Source: Quadrisphaera setariae
Lineage (GTDB): Bacteria > Actinomycetota > Actinomycetes > Actinomycetales > Quadrisphaeraceae
Assembly (NCBI RefSeq): GCF_008041935.1
Contig: NZ_VKAC01000014.1
Coordinates: forward strand, 65,459 to 129,458
Direction of reading: 5' to 3'
Length of the DNA stretch: 64,000 bases
The notes beneath the pieces were generated by a model. It saw only the letters and a program-made list of their open reading frames with translations, had not been told where the DNA came from and searched no databases. Below are positions 33,695 through 41,633 of the stretch, in pieces (position 1 is the first letter of the stretch; each line of letters starts with the position of its first letter). The position numbers and the translations under genes are program-made.

Positions 33695-34090
33695 TCAGCA
33701 GGATCCTGCAGGACCCAGCTGGAACCAGACGGCCTTGCCAGCCTGACCCGGCTCCACACCCCACGCCGAGGACAGCAGGTCCACCAACCGCATCCCCCGA
33801 CCGCTGACGGCATCGTCATCCGCATCGCGCACCACCGGCGCACCCGGAGCAGCGTCACTGACACGCACGTGCAACCCCGCCGACCCGCGGCACTCGATCT
33901 CGGTGGTGATCGGTGGGCTGCCGTGGCGCACCGCGTTGCTGACCAGCTCACTGATCAGCAGCCGCGCGTCATCCAGCACCGAGGCAGCGTGGGTGCGGCA
34001 GTGCGCCTGCTCTACGAAGGCCCGTGAGCGGGCAGCTGCCACCGCATCCATCGGCAGGGTCAAGGACGCGGTGGGGGTCGCAGCGCACAC
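33695..34090 (-). CDS. RsbW-like ATP-binding regulator (anti-sigma type HATPase)
   Basis: The 131-residue product has the HATPase_c_2 fold of serine-kinase anti-sigma factors: DDARLLISELVSNAVRHGSP (N box), GLHVRVSDAAPGAP and GRGMRLVDLLSSAWGVE (G boxes). Such proteins bind sigma factors or anti-anti-sigma proteins in Actinobacteria. A GTG at 34090 is the start. It stands alone with no sigma or anti-anti-sigma gene next to it, so its partner is elsewhere. Confidence 0.8.
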   Translation of the reverse strand: MCAATPTASLTLPMDAVAAARSRAFVEQAHCRTHAASVLDDARLLISELVSNAVRHGSPPITTEIECRGSAGLHVRVSDAAPGAPVVRDADDDAVSGRGMRLVDLLSSAWGVEPGQAGKAVWFQLGPAGSC

Positions 34091-34528
34091 AGGTGCGGTC
34101 TGCCCTGAACAGCACCGGCCATGTGCTGTGCAGTGCTCCGTCCCACCTGCTGGGACTGCCGATGCCCTCAGATGTCGGCCGAGTTCACGGTCGGCACCGG
34201 GGGCGAGCGTGGGTCAGGGATCAGCGGGATGCGCCCCGAGGGTGTCTACTGGGAGCGCAGTGAGACAGCCGCTGTCACGGTGGGTGGTGTCAAGACAGGG
34301 CTTCGCTCATCGCTGCAGGTGACAGGGCGCCGATCAGCTGAACGGCGCCCATGGGTCTCGCAACGCTGTGGTGATCCTCCGCGCCTCTACGCAGAGGGCT
34401 GAGCCGCTGCTCGGCCAACGAGTCCGGCCAGCGATCCCTTCTGCGACGGTCGGCGATCACCTCTGTTGAGGGCGTACCGCTCAGGACCTCACGACTTGGC
34501 GCGCTACCGGTGCTCGTTGACCGACGGG
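34091..34528. other. Spacer with no visible gene
   Basis: Short frames only, of mixed composition and without ribosome sites. It separates the leftward anti-sigma-like gene from the end of the leftward MpaB operon. No clear hairpin or operator was found. Confidence 0.4.
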
Positions 34529-35413
34529 TCAGTCGAGGGACCGCTGCGCATCCTCAGCGTCGTCGGGGCCGAGCTGCTCGAGGCGGTAACCCCCGGGGTA
34601 GACCACCTGGGGTCCGCCAGGGGTGAACTGCGGTGCGGTGCTGGCGAGCACACCCGTGCGCGAGTGGGTGCGCAGCGCGAGGAAGACGGCTGACCTCGTC
34701 AGCGCACTCGGTCGGTCAAGACCCAGAGCGGTCCGCGCGGGCTCGGTGGTGAGCGCGGCGATGGCCTGACCGGTGAAGGGACGCAGGACCGCGGGCATCG
34801 TGGACAGCGCCGCTCGCCAGGTGGCCGCGAGCAGCTGCTGGCCGGCGGGGGAGCGACGCAGGTTGGCCAGCTCGTACGCGTCGAAGGTGGCGGCGAAGGT
34901 GGCGAAGTCGGCCGGGACGTCCTGCACGCCCATGCGCGTGCCGAGCTCGCGGTAGAAGTCGACGGTGGCCTGGCGCTCGTCCTCGCTGAGGGGGCGGTGG
35001 GAGACCTGGTCGATGAGGCGCAGGCTGAGGACGACGAAGGTCCCCAGGACCCACAGGTGGTCCTCGTTCCTGATCTTCCACCTCAGGTGCATCGCTCGCA
35101 GGCGGGCCACGACGTGCTCCCCGGTCTCGCTGTCGAACCCGGCGTGGATGAGCTCGTAGATGAACAGGCCGGTGTCGGTGGCCCGCTTCAGGGGGGTGTG
35201 GGCGACGTGGCCGGTCTGCACCAGCAGGCCTGCGACCCTGGGGGAGGCGTAGGTGCGCAGGTAGGCCAGGCGGTGGCCGATGCTGAACTCCACCGGGTAG
35301 TGCTCTTGGACGAGGGCGCGGTAGGTGGCCTGTGCGTGCTGCAGCCGCTCGCTGGTCAGGCACCCCGGTGCCCCCTCTGGCGGGTCGACCTGACCCGAAC
35401 CTTCGGCGTTCAT
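34529..35413 (-). CDS. MpaB/DUF2236-family oxygenase-like protein
   Basis: The 294-residue product matches the DUF2236 (MpaB) family, whose members are haem-binding, latex-clearing or otherwise oxygenase-like enzymes. Characteristic segments are FSIGHRLAYLRTYASPRVAGLLVQTG, HLRWKIRNEDHLWVLGTFVVLSLRLIDQ and LSEDERQATVDFYRELGTRMGV. No membrane helix or signal is seen. The ATG 35413 overlaps the stop of the MAB_1171c-like gene (ATGA). It is the last gene of the four-gene leftward cassette, so its substrate is probably tied to that system. Confidence 0.8.
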   Translation of the reverse strand: MNAEGSGQVDPPEGAPGCLTSERLQHAQATYRALVQEHYPVEFSIGHRLAYLRTYASPRVAGLLVQTGHVAHTPLKRATDTGLFIYELIHAGFDSETGEHVVARLRAMHLRWKIRNEDHLWVLGTFVVLSLRLIDQVSHRPLSEDERQATVDFYRELGTRMGVQDVPADFATFAATFDAYELANLRRSPAGQQLLAATWRAALSTMPAVLRPFTGQAIAALTTEPARTALGLDRPSALTRSAVFLALRTHSRTGVLASTAPQFTPGGPQVVYPGGYRLEQLGPDDAEDAQRSLD

Positions 35414-36612
35414 CGCTTCTCCCCGTGTGCGGCAACCAGACGGCGCTGGATCTGGCTCCCTCGCAGCAGGTGCTCCACCAGCGCCCGGTGCGTTGTGGGA
35501 GCCGTGGGCTGGGTGCGCCGGCCGCGTACGGCCCGCTGGCCCGCGCGCCAGCGCTGCAGGCCCAGGTGCAAGCAGCACTGGTCTGCGTAGGCCATGACAT
35601 CGAGTGCAGACAGGCCCAGGGTCTCAGCCTCGTTGAGGAACGCCTCTACCTCGTCCTGGGTGACGAGTCCGTACAGCCGCCAGTGGGCCTCCCTGATCTC
35701 GCCGAACAGCAGCAGCTCCTGCAGCTTGGCCTGCTCGGGGCTACGGGGTGCCTCACGGATGCCCGGGGTGAAGGGGCTGTGGTCTGCCAGCACCTCGCGC
35801 AGGTCCTGCCAGTGCGGCAGGAGCACGTCGACGCGCCTCCTGCGCTCTCGGTCGCCTCGCCATCGCCCCCAGGCACTGGCGAGGGGAGCCCAGGCCGCGC
35901 CGGCGGCGACGAAGAGTGTGGCCAGGCCCATCGAGCCGGCGGTCATGGCGTTGTAGAGGTCGGCGGAGATCGCGCCGCCCAGACCGATCGACCACAGCGC
36001 TGAGGTGATCGCCGCGGTGCCCAGGCAGACCAGCGCCCAGGCGGCGGTGGCCGCGATGAGGAGCAGGCTGACGCCGACCGCGGTGCGAGCGATGGGCAGG
36101 CCCCTGCTCAGGCAGTGGCGCAGGAGGCTGATCTCTGCCCACCCGAGGAAGGTCACCAGCACTCCAGCGTGAGCGGCGGTCTGCCAGCCGTCGTTGAAGA
36201 AGTCCGGCCCGTAGAGCGCGCTCGTACCGTGGGGGCCGGGAGGGTCGAGCACCCATGGCAGCGCCAACAGCATCAAGGCGGCGACGCCGATCATGAGCTG
36301 CCGACGGCGCCGTCGCTCGGACCGGCCGAGTCCCGCGGCCAGGACGTCCAGAACACAGATGCCGACGATGAGGAAGGCCGCGTGGTACGCGGTGGACATC
36401 AGGGGGGCACCGAGGGCTGCGGTGACCGCGTCGCGGACGCCGGGGTGATGGAAGGTGGTGCCCACTCCCACGGCAGCCAGGCCGACGCGCATGCTCAGTG
36501 CGCCGCTTGCTCCTGAGCTGCGGCGGATGGTGGCCACCGAGGCGCACGCCAGCAGCAGCGGCGCCCCCAGGAACAGGACGTCGAGCAGGACGCCACTCAG
36601 CTGGGCGTTCAT
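35410..36612 (-). CDS. MAB_1171c-like membrane protein
   Basis: The 400-residue product has about seven membrane helices in the first 240 residues (LLDVLFLGAPLLLACASVATI to LATLFVAAGAAWAPLASAW). A cytoplasmic C-terminal domain follows with RVDVLLPHWQDLREVLADHSPF, EIREAHWRLYGLVTQDEVEAFL and LSALDVMAYADQCCLHLGLQRW. I relate it to the MAB_1171c family (DUF6545), called a putative transporter, of unproved function. Genes of this family often stand beside an HTH regulator and an ImmA-type protease, as here. ATG 36612. Confidence 0.7.
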   Translation of the reverse strand: MNAQLSGVLLDVLFLGAPLLLACASVATIRRSSGASGALSMRVGLAAVGVGTTFHHPGVRDAVTAALGAPLMSTAYHAAFLIVGICVLDVLAAGLGRSERRRRRQLMIGVAALMLLALPWVLDPPGPHGTSALYGPDFFNDGWQTAAHAGVLVTFLGWAEISLLRHCLSRGLPIARTAVGVSLLLIAATAAWALVCLGTAAITSALWSIGLGGAISADLYNAMTAGSMGLATLFVAAGAAWAPLASAWGRWRGDRERRRRVDVLLPHWQDLREVLADHSPFTPGIREAPRSPEQAKLQELLLFGEIREAHWRLYGLVTQDEVEAFLNEAETLGLSALDVMAYADQCCLHLGLQRWRAGQRAVRGRRTQPTAPTTHRALVEHLLRGSQIQRRLVAAHGEKR

Positions 36613-36639
36613 ACCGCCTGGGGGTCGGCGGCCGCGGTG

Positions 36640-37200
36640 TCAGCCATCGCCGCGGGTCCTGCCGCCGAGGATGTCCTCGAAGCGTCCGATGACACGCCGC
36701 TGTGTGGGGGTGACCGCCTTGCGCGTCACCCACCGCTGCTCCTCGTTGATCTGCTCGGTGATGCGACTCACCAGCAGGGCCGCGAAGGTCTCGGCCTCTC
36801 GTTCGTTCTGATCCGAGCAGTCGCTGCGACAGGCGTAGTCCAGCCACGGGTGCTCAGAGAAGTGAGAGAGCTCGGTGCTGCTCTCGTGCTTGCGGCGGAC
36901 CGCGGGCCCGGGCGGGAGCAGGTGGTCGGCCAGGATGTGCCCCACCTCGTGACACGTCACCAGAAGCGACCAGGTGTCGTCCCCGTCGGGATGTTGCACG
37001 CGAAAGGCGTCGCCGAGGTGCTCGGTGCATCCCGAGACCGTCAGGCCCATAGAGGGTGGGGGGGCAGAGATGACCCGCTTGCCTGTCATCTGCGCGACGG
37101 ACTCCAGCAGCCCCGGGACTGTGAAGGGCTGGGGCAGCTTGACGGAGGCTGCAAGGGCGCGGCAGCGCCGCTCGGTGGCCTCATCACCCGTCAGACTCAC
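36640..37200 (-). CDS. ImmA/IrrE-family metallopeptidase
   Basis: ImmA/IrrE proteases cut or displace HTH repressors. The 186-residue product has the zinc motif HEVGH at residues 84-88 (LLVTCHEVGHILADH) and the downstream acidic EREAETFAALLVSR that supplies the third ligand. The start is GTG 37200 behind GGGGAGGGG and TGGAG; longer frames begin with poor codons. It lies between the double-HTH regulator gene and the MAB_1171c-like gene, so the regulator at 37.5-38.3 kb is its likely partner. Confidence 0.82.
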   Translation of the reverse strand: MSLTGDEATERRCRALAASVKLPQPFTVPGLLESVAQMTGKRVISAPPPSMGLTVSGCTEHLGDAFRVQHPDGDDTWSLLVTCHEVGHILADHLLPPGPAVRRKHESSTELSHFSEHPWLDYACRSDCSDQNEREAETFAALLVSRITEQINEEQRWVTRKAVTPTQRRVIGRFEDILGGRTRGDG

Positions 37201-37501
37201 GCTCCACCCCTCCCCAGAGAGTCGCTCCCCACGCACTTGAGTCGCCCACACTAGATCGCCTCTTCGACGTCCACCTTGTGGGCTCTTGATCCTCTGACCA
37301 GCCAATACAGAGAGTGAAAGAATCCTGGTGGGGTGCCCGGGGTCATCACGCAGCGCAGTGGCAGCGCCGCCGGCAGCGCAAGCGCGGTCCGCTCGAGCGA
37401 ACGGCGCGTCAGGTGGGGAGGGCGCAGTCAGGGGTGTCGGGCACCCCGCAGCAGCGGTGCCTCAGAAGGTGGGGGCCCGTCCCGCCATCTGCTTGGACGG
37501 G
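37201..37501. other. Spacer between HTH regulator and ImmA-like genes
   Basis: These 301 bases hold the ribosome site of the ImmA-like gene and its presumed promoter. The lower-GC stretch at 37290-37330 is the most likely promoter position, but no clear -35/-10 pair was identified. Confidence 0.35.
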
Positions 37502-38305
37502 TCAAGCATGCGGGTGCTCACGGGGCCCGCTTCCGGTGGAGTCGTCATCCCTGGGGTTGTGCATGGTCAGCAGGTGAGCCACCGCCCGCAGCGTCTCGGG
37601 GGTCGCCTCACCGGCGCGCAGGATGAAGTCCCTCGCCTCGGGGCTGCGGACGGCCTGAAGGTACGCCAGCTGCGCGTCGATCTCCTCGATCTCCTGGTCC
37701 GATCCCAAGAAGTAGGTCGGGGGCACGAAGAAGAAGTGGGACAAGGCACGCAGCACGCCGATGGTGGGGTTGTCGCGCGCTCCGGTGCGCAGCATGTGCA
37801 CGTACTGCTCAGAGACCTGCACCCCGTGGGCCTGCAGACCCTCGGCGACCTCCTTGTTGGTGAAGGCGTCACGGTCACGGGGGTGCATCACCTGAAAGCA
37901 CCGCTCCAGGCGTTCGGCCAAGCTGAGCTGGCCGCCCTCAGCGCTCTGGCCATAAGAACCCAGGCTCACCGCGGCGCTGTTGGCTGCTCGGCCGGCTTCC
38001 TCCAGGCGGCGCAGCTGGCGCTCGGCGGCTGCTGCCTCCTCGTCGTCGGCCATGAAGTAGGTCCAGTGGACGTCGAAGACCTTGGCCAGCCCCCGCAGGA
38101 CCGTCGAACTGGGTTCGGTGCGACCACCCCGACGCAGGTTCGACAGATAAGAGGGGGTGATGCTCACACCGTGCTCGGCCATGGCCGAGCACACCTGCTG
38201 CAGCGACCACGGGACGTCCCGGTTCGGCCTTCCGCGCTCCATGCAGATGCGGATGCGTTCGCCCAGGGGGAGGCGGCGGGGCACCTCGTCTGACGTCACC
38301 GTCAC
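37502..38305 (-). CDS. Double-HTH (EspR-like) regulator
   Basis: The 267-residue product has two HTH units. The first is PWSLQQVCSAMAEHGVSITPSYLSNLRRGGRTEPSSTVLRGLAKVFDV and the second DAFTNKEVAEGLQAHGVQVSEQYVHMLRTGARDNPTIGVLRALSHFF. Each is followed by a short aromatic tail (HWTYFMADDEE, PPTYFLGSDQEIEEIDAQLAYLQAVR). This is the layout of EspR-type nucleoid regulators. The second tail is almost the same as in the HTH protein at 58.2 kb. It probably controls the four-gene cassette and may be the target of the ImmA-like protease. Start GTG 38305. Confidence 0.82.
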   Translation of the reverse strand: MTVTSDEVPRRLPLGERIRICMERGRPNRDVPWSLQQVCSAMAEHGVSITPSYLSNLRRGGRTEPSSTVLRGLAKVFDVHWTYFMADDEEAAAAERQLRRLEEAGRAANSAAVSLGSYGQSAEGGQLSLAERLERCFQVMHPRDRDAFTNKEVAEGLQAHGVQVSEQYVHMLRTGARDNPTIGVLRALSHFFFVPPTYFLGSDQEIEEIDAQLAYLQAVRSPEARDFILRAGEATPETLRAVAHLLTMHNPRDDDSTGSGPREHPHA

Positions 38306-38629
38306 CCCCGGCTCACCGCGCTGTTGACCTCTGCATCTACTGGCTGCCCGAGAGCCGCTGTCAGGTGCTCAAGCCTAGGCGCTGGTGGGGCCCATCGACC
38401 TGCCAAGAACTGGTCCGCGGCGCGACGGTGTTGACCGGTTGCCGGTGGTCTCACAGGGTCGTTCTCCGGATCCTGGGCAGGCGGGCGTCAACGGGGACGT
38501 CACCGGGGACGTCACCGGCCCGCGGGTCGTTCTAGGCACGTCAAGGCTACGCAGGGTCACATCGGGCGCCCGCACGCCGGTCGTCACGACTGCCGGCCAG
38601 CGTTGATGACCCGCGGCCGTGGCGACGGC
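38306..38629. other. Spacer with a 12-bp direct repeat
   Basis: No gene is seen. Two adjacent copies of a GGGGACGTCACC unit lie at about 38492-38516; GACGTC in each is self-complementary. The spacer separates the leftward HTH gene from the stop of the leftward parA-like gene. Confidence 0.4.
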
Positions 38630-40753
38630 TCAGGCAAGGTCGCCCACCACGACGTCAGAGTGCTCGGGCATGGCGGCCGCCGTCATCGCTGCGGCACGCA
38701 GCCAGGCTCGTCGGGTGCGTCGGTGAAGGCGGTCGTAGGTGAGCACGCCGTCGACCATGGCGGGGTCGTGGGGGACCACGCTGACCTGCTCTGGCGCAAG
38801 CAGCTGGCCGCTGGCGGCTGCGGCCACGGCGGCGCGGTGGGTTCCCGGCTCGGCCTCGGTCAGGACACCGACCGCGCCACGCGCCAGCGCCGCATGGTGG
38901 CCCCCGCGGTGAGTCAGCGCCTCGAGCAGACGCCGTCCGCTCGCGATGACGGCCGGGTGGGGGGTGGCGACCACCACGAGCTGGTCGGCGGCGGCGACAG
39001 CCGCCTGCCAGGCGGGGTCCTCGGCGCTGGCGCCGGTGTCCACGACGACCAGGCGGTAGTAGGTGGCAAGCAGGCCGTGGAGCTCAGCGACGTCGGCTGC
39101 ACTCCAGGACTCATCCAGGGCGCCGGCCGCCATCGCACGGCCGGGCAGGACGTCGTACAGGTCCTCGTCTTGGTGGTGGACGAAGGACATGAGGTCGCTG
39201 GCCCGCGCGTCGGTCCACAGAAAGTCGTCCAGGTGGTCGCGCAGGTCGATGGCGCTGGCGTCGTGCTGGCGGTGCTGGGTGCGCCAGCCCAGCGTGCCGG
39301 CGCCGGCGGCTGCGTCCCAGGCCACCACAGCGCCGCCGTGGCGGGCGAAGACCGCTGCCAGCATCGCTGTCGTGGGGGTGCGCCCTGCACCGCCCTTGGG
39401 GTTGACCACGGCGATGGTGCGCGGCCCTGTCCAGAACCGTCGGGCCGCGGCGTGGTCTGCGCGCTCGCTGCGCTCGGCGGCGCCCGGGCCCACGCGCAAT
39501 CCGGCTCGCACCAGCAGTCCCCGCCAGCCGCGCTGGGCGGGCAGGGCAGCCGGGGCTGGGCTGGTCAGCGGCTCGGGTGCAGGCTGCGAGGCGGGAGAGG
39601 ACTGCGGTGCGGGAGCGCTGAGGAGGGCGCTGGGGGCTGGCTGCTGCATGGGACCGGTCGTGATGACCTCGGACTCGACCAGGTCGTCGTCGAGCCAATC
39701 GTCGAGCTGGTCGTCAAGCTGGTCGTCGAAGGGACCGCCGAGCCTCTGCTCGACAGGGTCCCTCAGGGGCGCAGAGACGGCGGAAGCGACGACCCATCGG
39801 CTGGCGTCTGCGGCGGGCGGGGCCTCTGGCTTGATCACCGGAGTCACCACGGGGTCGACGACGACGCTGGTGGTGCCCGGGGCGGTCTGTCGCACGATGA
39901 CCTCGGCGGTCGGAAGGTCACTGGGGCGCGGCTCGCGCCCCAGCGGGGGCGCGGCCGGGGCAGGGGTGGGATCAGTGCCCTTGACGATGCTGTCCCAGTC
40001 CGGCTGCGGTACCCGGGCGCTGGCACCGGCCAAGCGGTTGCGTGAGGCGAGCAGCTGCTCCTGCATCGACCGCGGGGCCGCTGACGCCTGCTGCCCGCCA
40101 GGCGCGCCGGTGGGCGCCGACGACGGGTCGTCACGCAGATCCGCGGCGGGGGTCTCTGCTCGAACAGGTTGTGCTGCCTCGCTGACGTCCACCTGGCTGG
40201 GAGGGGGCTCGGCCGGGGCGGATAGCGGCGGAACGATCTTTAGGCGGCGCGGCTTGGAGACCCAGGGGTCTTCAACCTCACGCTTGGGAGCCGGCGGTGA
40301 TGAGGGCGGCGGGGACAGCGCCGGTGGCGGCAGGGGAGGCTGCGCGGCCGGGGTCGGCGGTGAGGTGGAGCGCGAGGTGGTCTGGCCGGAGCTGCTGCCG
40401 GGATGCTGGGCTGGCACCGGATGCGGGCCTGCGGCGCTCACGTCCCACAGGTGGCGGTCCTGCTCGGACTCGATGACGACGCGGGCTAGGCCGCTCTCGC
40501 CAGCCACGGATGCGGCGTAGCGCAGAGCCACGCGCTCGGCGGCCCCCGTCGTGCGGCAGTCCCAGGACCGACCCTGGCGATCTTCAGCGGGGCTCAGACG
40601 CAAGATCGCGCGGCCCTCGCCTGCGTCCTGGACGAAGAAGTGCAGGTGATGACGCTGGACTGGACTGGTCCCCTCGAACGGCCCCGGGGTGGCACCGGGC
40701 AGGTCAGAGGCCGGTCGCATGGGCTCGGGGGCGTTCACGCCGGCTCCTGCCAT
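38630..40753 (-). CDS. ParA/MinD-like ATPase with shared N-terminal domain
   Basis: The 707-residue product has three parts. Residues about 33-107 form a small domain (ILRLSPAEDRQGRSWDCR… ERVALRYAASVAGESGLARVVIES) also seen in the two GH26 proteins of the other operon. Residues 110-410 are Pro/Ala-rich with an acidic DDQLDDQLDDWLDDDLVES segment. The C-terminal 280 residues form a ParA-like ATPase with VVNPKGGAGRTPTTAMLAAVFARHGG. The Lys of the second half of the deviant Walker A is Arg here. It ends the leftward transfer operon, so a role in transfer positioning is more likely than in partition. Confidence 0.8.
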   Translation of the reverse strand: MAGAGVNAPEPMRPASDLPGATPGPFEGTSPVQRHHLHFFVQDAGEGRAILRLSPAEDRQGRSWDCRTTGAAERVALRYAASVAGESGLARVVIESEQDRHLWDVSAAGPHPVPAQHPGSSSGQTTSRSTSPPTPAAQPPLPPPALSPPPSSPPAPKREVEDPWVSKPRRLKIVPPLSAPAEPPPSQVDVSEAAQPVRAETPAADLRDDPSSAPTGAPGGQQASAAPRSMQEQLLASRNRLAGASARVPQPDWDSIVKGTDPTPAPAAPPLGREPRPSDLPTAEVIVRQTAPGTTSVVVDPVVTPVIKPEAPPAADASRWVVASAVSAPLRDPVEQRLGGPFDDQLDDQLDDWLDDDLVESEVITTGPMQQPAPSALLSAPAPQSSPASQPAPEPLTSPAPAALPAQRGWRGLLVRAGLRVGPGAAERSERADHAAARRFWTGPRTIAVVNPKGGAGRTPTTAMLAAVFARHGGAVVAWDAAAGAGTLGWRTQHRQHDASAIDLRDHLDDFLWTDARASDLMSFVHHQDEDLYDVLPGRAMAAGALDESWSAADVAELHGLLATYYRLVVVDTGASAEDPAWQAAVAAADQLVVVATPHPAVIASGRRLLEALTHRGGHHAALARGAVGVLTEAEPGTHRAAVAAAASGQLLAPEQVSVVPHDPAMVDGVLTYDRLHRRTRRAWLRAAAMTAAAMPEHSDVVVGDLA

Positions 40754-40820
40754 CTCGTCTGCTTAGTCGCCTGCTGGGTCATCTGAGGTGTCATCTGAGG
40801 TCTCGCCTGCGGGGAGGTCG

Positions 40821-41633
40821 TCATGAGGAGTAGGTGGTGGCGTCCTCGACGCGCCAGCTAGCTCCATCGGGCACGAGGGAGACGTAGACGACCACCGGCG
40901 GGAACAGGTCGGCGCTGGTCCAGCCGTCGGAGCCGTGAGCCGTGATGGTGGCGTTGACCAGCCGGTAGCTCTCGGTGTCGCTGTCGGGAGCGTCTGGGGT
41001 GCTGGTGGAGCTTGCTTCGACGCTGGTCCAGCCGCTGCGGAAGGCCAGGTCGCTCCACGCCGCCCCGCCGCTGCTGACGGGGGCCTGCGCGAGCGTGGCC
41101 GCCAGGGTCTCGGTGCTGAGCTGCGCGGCTCGCTGCTGGGCTGCGCTGGGGCTGGTGTCGGTGGTGGTGTCCATCTGCCAGGTGGCCGCGACGAAGGTGG
41201 CAGCGATGACGTCGGGGTCAGCGGTCCTGGACCAGGTCAGCTGCGGCGGCCGGCTGCCGGCGGGCACGGTCAGGGTCTCGGTGCCCGCCTGGCTGCTGGC
41301 GCTGCCGCTCGCGCTCGCAGTGGCGTCGCCGGTGGCGGCCGAGGTGGTGGCCGGGGTGCTGGAGGCGCTGGTAGTCCCGCCGGTGGGGATGCTGGGCTCG
41401 CTGCTGCTGGAGGCGGCGCTCATCGCTGTGCTCGAGGTGGTGGTGGGGTCCGAGGCGTCGGGTGACCCGCACGCGCTCAGGGTGAGAACGGCCCCCAGGG
41501 CGAGGGCCAGGGCAGTGGTGGTGCGAGCCGGTCTGGCAGCGCGGTCGCCACTTCGGGTGGGTCTGGGAGCCCACAGGCGAGCAGGGACCGTCGGTGTGGT
41601 CCTCATGGGGCGGGGTCCTTCGTTGTCGCTCAT
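40821..41633 (-). CDS. Transfer-operon lipoprotein
   Basis: The 270-residue product has a basic start, a hydrophobic segment and the lipobox LTLSACGSP. A long Ser/Thr/Ala linker is followed by a compact C-terminal domain (PDVIAATFVAATWQMDTTTDTSPSAAQQRAAQLSTETL … LVNATITAHGSDGW … VVVYVSLVPDGASWRVEDAT). The domain has the length and strand pattern of NTF2-like folds found in VirB8/TcpC-type channel proteins, but sequence alone does not prove this. The ATG overlaps the hydrolase stop (ATGA). It lies in the T4SS operon. Confidence 0.7.
   Translation of the reverse strand: MSDNEGPRPMRTTPTVPARLWAPRPTRSGDRAARPARTTTALALALGAVLTLSACGSPDASDPTTTSSTAMSAASSSSEPSIPTGGTTSASSTPATTSAATGDATASASGSASSQAGTETLTVPAGSRPPQLTWSRTADPDVIAATFVAATWQMDTTTDTSPSAAQQRAAQLSTETLAATLAQAPVSSGGAAWSDLAFRSGWTSVEASSTSTPDAPDSDTESYRLVNATITAHGSDGWTSADLFPPVVVYVSLVPDGASWRVEDATTYSS

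Noticed and set aside
38603..40045. Long plus-strand frame of about 480 codons
   Set aside because: Antisense to the ParA-like gene, Gly/Arg/Val-rich, no motif.
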